In this document: positions 62,159-64,000 of the stretch, piece after piece | Position numbering within the stretch: position 1 is the stretch's first letter | How the letters are laid out: each line of letters opens with the position of its first letter | From: Rhizobium leguminosarum | Lineage (GTDB): Bacteria > Pseudomonadota > Alphaproteobacteria > Rhizobiales > Rhizobiaceae | Assembly: GCF_002953715.1 (NCBI RefSeq) | Contig: NZ_CP025013.1 | Span: forward strand, 744,001-808,000 | Reading direction: 5' to 3' | DNA length: 64,000 bases | Translations under genes and position numbers: made by a program | The notes under the pieces: model-generated | What the model was told of the DNA's origin: nothing | Seen by the model: only the letters and a program-made list of their open reading frames with translations | Databases searched by the model: none

Positions 62159-63157
62159 ATGAGAAACAGCTTCTTCTGCATCGACTCGCATACGTCAGGA
62201 AATCCCGTGCGCCTTGTTGCCGGAGGCGGCCCGCTGCTTCCGCATGCGCCGATCAGTGAACGACGGGAGATTTTTGTCCGGGATCACGACTGGGTGCGCC
62301 AGGCGCTGATGTTCGAGCCAAGGGGGCATGACATCATGTCGGGGGCGATCATCTATCCGGCCTACCGGGAGGATTGCGACTTTGCCGTTCTTTTCATCGA
62401 AGTGAGCGGCTGCCTGCCGATGTGCGGCGCCGGCACCATCGGCGTCGTGACCGCCGCGATCGAGGAGGGGCTCGTCAAACCGCGGGAGCCGGGAAGGGTT
62501 GCCATCGAGACGCCTGCAGGAAGGGTCGACGTCACTTATGAGGAAAAGGGCGGATATGTCGAATCCGTTCGTCTCCACAATGTTGCGAGCTACCTGCATG
62601 AGGCTGATGTCGAGGTCGATGTGCCGGGAATGGGCCGTCTGCGCGTCGACATCTCCTATGGCGGCAACTATTATGCCGTCATCGAACCGCAGGAAAACTG
62701 GAGCGGGCTCGACGGCATGACCGCATCCGACATTGTCGGCTGCAGCCAGAAACTCAGGTCAGCGCTTGCCGATATCTGCGATCCCATTCATCCCGACGAC
62801 GCCAGGATCCGCGGCGTGCATCATGCGATCTGGTGTGACCACCCCGTCAACGACACCTCGGATGGGCGTTGCGCGGTCTTCTATGGCGAGAAGGCCATTG
62901 ACCGCTCGCCGGGCGGCACCGGCACCTCCGCCCGCATGGCCCAGCTCTATGGGAAGGGACGGCTTACCGTCGGTTCGAGATACCGGCATGAAAGCCTGAT
63001 CGGAACCGTCTTCGAGGGCCGGGTCGAAGCCGAGGCGCGCATTGGGCCTTATGGCGGTATTCTTCCAAGCATCGGAGGCTGGGCACGCGTCATCGGACAC
63101 AACACCATTTTCGTTGACGATCGGGATCCGCTGGCGCATGGCTTTCAGATTCGATGA
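62159..63157 (+). CDS. Proline racemase/4-hydroxyproline epimerase family protein with altered catalytic pair
   Basis: The 332-residue protein is a clear member of the proline racemase superfamily: FFCIDSHTSGNPVRLV at the N-terminus, CLPMCGAGTIGVVTAAIEEG with the first catalytic cysteine Cys89, YGGNYYAVIEP, and DRSPGGTGTSARMAQLYGKG. In epimerases the last motif reads SPCGTGTSA; here the second catalytic cysteine is Gly252. Ala91 also replaces the His that normally follows in MCGHGTIG. trans-3-Hydroxyproline dehydratases have Thr at the second site, so this Cys/Gly pair fits neither class. In the operon an epimerase or dehydratase step on hydroxyproline or its betaine is expected; its chemistry may differ. 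Confidence 0.85.
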   Translation: MRNSFFCIDSHTSGNPVRLVAGGGPLLPHAPISERREIFVRDHDWVRQALMFEPRGHDIMSGAIIYPAYREDCDFAVLFIEVSGCLPMCGAGTIGVVTAAIEEGLVKPREPGRVAIETPAGRVDVTYEEKGGYVESVRLHNVASYLHEADVEVDVPGMGRLRVDISYGGNYYAVIEPQENWSGLDGMTASDIVGCSQKLRSALADICDPIHPDDARIRGVHHAIWCDHPVNDTSDGRCAVFYGEKAIDRSPGGTGTSARMAQLYGKGRLTVGSRYRHESLIGTVFEGRVEAEARIGPYGGILPSIGGWARVIGHNTIFVDDRDPLAHGFQIR

Positions 63158-63213
63158 GCGCATTTTCGTCTGAAAAGACGGGCGGCGCGGTAAGAAGCGG
63201 CAAGGAGATGACT

Positions 63214-64000
63214 ATGCGATCCGAGCAGCATCGGCGGGGAGACGACGCCGCGAAGTCGGCCGGGCGGCTCAAGGTGGGGTTCGTTCTGGCGCGATCATTC
63301 ACGCTGTCGGCCTTCGCGCTCTTCGTGGACACGCTGCGGCTTGCCAGCGACGAGCAGGATCGTTCCGGAAGGGTCCTTGCCGACTGGCAGGTAATCGGCA
63401 GCACGCGGCACCTGATCACCGCGAGCTGCGGCGTCCAGGTTGCTCCGACGTCCGATTTCGTCGATCCGTCGAAGTTCGATTACATCGTGGTCGTCGGCGG
63501 CCTTCTGACGGTGGAAAACCCCGTCGACCAGCAGACCATCACCTTTCTCAAGCAGGCCGACGCCAAGAAGGTGCCGCTGATCGGCGTGTGTACGGGTTCG
63601 TTCATTCTTGCTGCGGCAGGCCTTATGAAGCGGCACGAATCCTGTGTGAGCTGGCTGCATTACAAGGAGTTTCGAGAACGGTTTCCCGAGCTCAGCGTTC
63701 GCTCAGATCGGCTCTTCAATCTCGATCGCCAGCGCGGATCGTGCGCAGGCGGCAGCAGTTCCGCCGACATGGCGGCGTTGCTGGTAAGAAAATATATCAG
63801 CCGCGACGCTGAACGAAACGCGCTGGAGGTCCTTCAGATCGAAAAGGCCCGGACTTCTGCGGACATACAGCCCCGGCGTCCGCTCTACGACGACTATGAC
63901 GACGCCCGCGTCAAGGCGGCAATGATTACGATGGAACAGTTCGTCGATGGCAGCATGTCTATACAGAAGCTTGCCGCCACGGTTGGCCTGTCTCGGCGGC
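63214..64000 (+). CDS. GlxA/GbdR-type AraC-family regulator, cut by the right edge
   Basis: The visible 262 residues comprise a DJ-1/PfpI-like N-terminal domain: LKVGFVLARSFTLSAFALFV, YIVVVGGLLTVENP, and the nucleophile-elbow segment IGVCTGSFILAAAGLM. GGSSSADMAALLVRKY and then the first half of an AraC helix-turn-helix (SIQKLAATVGLSRR) follow at the window end. GbdR and CdhR, which control glycine betaine and carnitine catabolism, have this build, so regulation of betaine use is likely. ATG 63214 has AAGGAG 6 bases upstream. ATG 63154, overlapping the previous stop, is also in frame and possible. Confidence 0.88.
   Translation, partial: MRSEQHRRGDDAAKSAGRLKVGFVLARSFTLSAFALFVDTLRLASDEQDRSGRVLADWQVIGSTRHLITASCGVQVAPTSDFVDPSKFDYIVVVGGLLTVENPVDQQTITFLKQADAKKVPLIGVCTGSFILAAAGLMKRHESCVSWLHYKEFRERFPELSVRSDRLFNLDRQRGSCAGGSSSADMAALLVRKYISRDAERNALEVLQIEKARTSADIQPRRPLYDDYDDARVKAAMITMEQFVDGSMSIQKLAATVGLSRR

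Noticed and set aside
1..64000. CRISPR arrays, rRNA or tRNA genes
   Set aside because: No regular short direct repeats with spacers and no recognisable rRNA or tRNA sequence were seen on reading the window.

Overview
The window looks like part of a replicon from a fast-growing rhizobium (Rhizobium leguminosarum/etli group or a close Rhizobiaceae relative). This is inferred from the GC-rich coding style, the palindromic intergenic repeat at about 53.35 kb, the VgrG-DUF2169-DUF4150 effector layout known from Agrobacterium and Rhizobium, and the abundance of ABC importers for plant compounds. No rRNA, tRNA, CRISPR array or intact insertion sequence was seen.

Region 1 (1-14.9 kb, + strand) is a type VI secretion accessory island. 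It holds a gene cut by the left edge, a VgrG spike, a DUF2169 adaptor, a DUF4150/PAAR-like effector with a C-terminal PD-(D/E)XK-like nuclease candidate, and a pentapeptide-repeat protein in the immunity position. Then follows a bank of immunity-like genes: four GAD-like/DUF1851 paralogues (one frameshifted), a DUF3396 protein behind a worn-down effector fragment, a separate PAAR protein, a beta-propeller-like protein and a further frameshifted gene. A strong hairpin at 15028-15060 closes the island.

Region 2 (15.0-32.7 kb) is for lignin monomers and hydroxycinnamates. A minus-strand operon, divergent from an AraC regulator, encodes two vanillin-dehydrogenase-like ALDHs, a five-part branched-chain-type ABC importer and a CalA-like coniferyl alcohol dehydrogenase. 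A plus-strand operon, divergent from a MarR regulator, encodes feruloyl-CoA synthetase, hydroxycinnamoyl-CoA hydratase/lyase, an aryl-alcohol dehydrogenase and coniferyl aldehyde dehydrogenase. Together they can take coniferyl alcohol to ferulate, feruloyl-CoA, vanillin and vanillate. A class III nucleotide cyclase lies between the two operons.

Region 3 (33.1-38.8 kb) holds a membrane diguanylate cyclase, an FdhF/YdeP-type molybdopterin oxidoreductase with a small overlapping partner gene, and an AraC regulator.

Region 4 (39.7-53.3 kb) appears to serve uptake and N-demethylation of a proline-betaine-like compound. On the minus strand are TetR, a ProC-like reductase, a ProXWV-type importer and an Ldh_2-family reductase with an abnormal C-terminus. 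On the plus strand are an StcD-like flavin demethylase, EtfB/EtfA flanked by two DMSP-lyase-family cupins, and the glutathione formaldehyde pathway (FrmA, FghA, Gfa). One cupin keeps all metal ligands; the other has lost all of them.

Region 5 (53.8 kb to the right edge) is a hydroxyproline-type pathway under a GntR regulator with a near-perfect 25-bp palindromic operator. It encodes a DapA-family deaminase/dehydratase, an ALDH, a FAD amine/amino-acid oxidase, a second betaine-type ABC importer with two permeases, a proline-racemase-family enzyme lacking the second catalytic cysteine, and a GlxA/GbdR-type AraC regulator cut by the right edge. Regions 4 and 5 together read as a module for N-methylated proline or hydroxyproline compounds.
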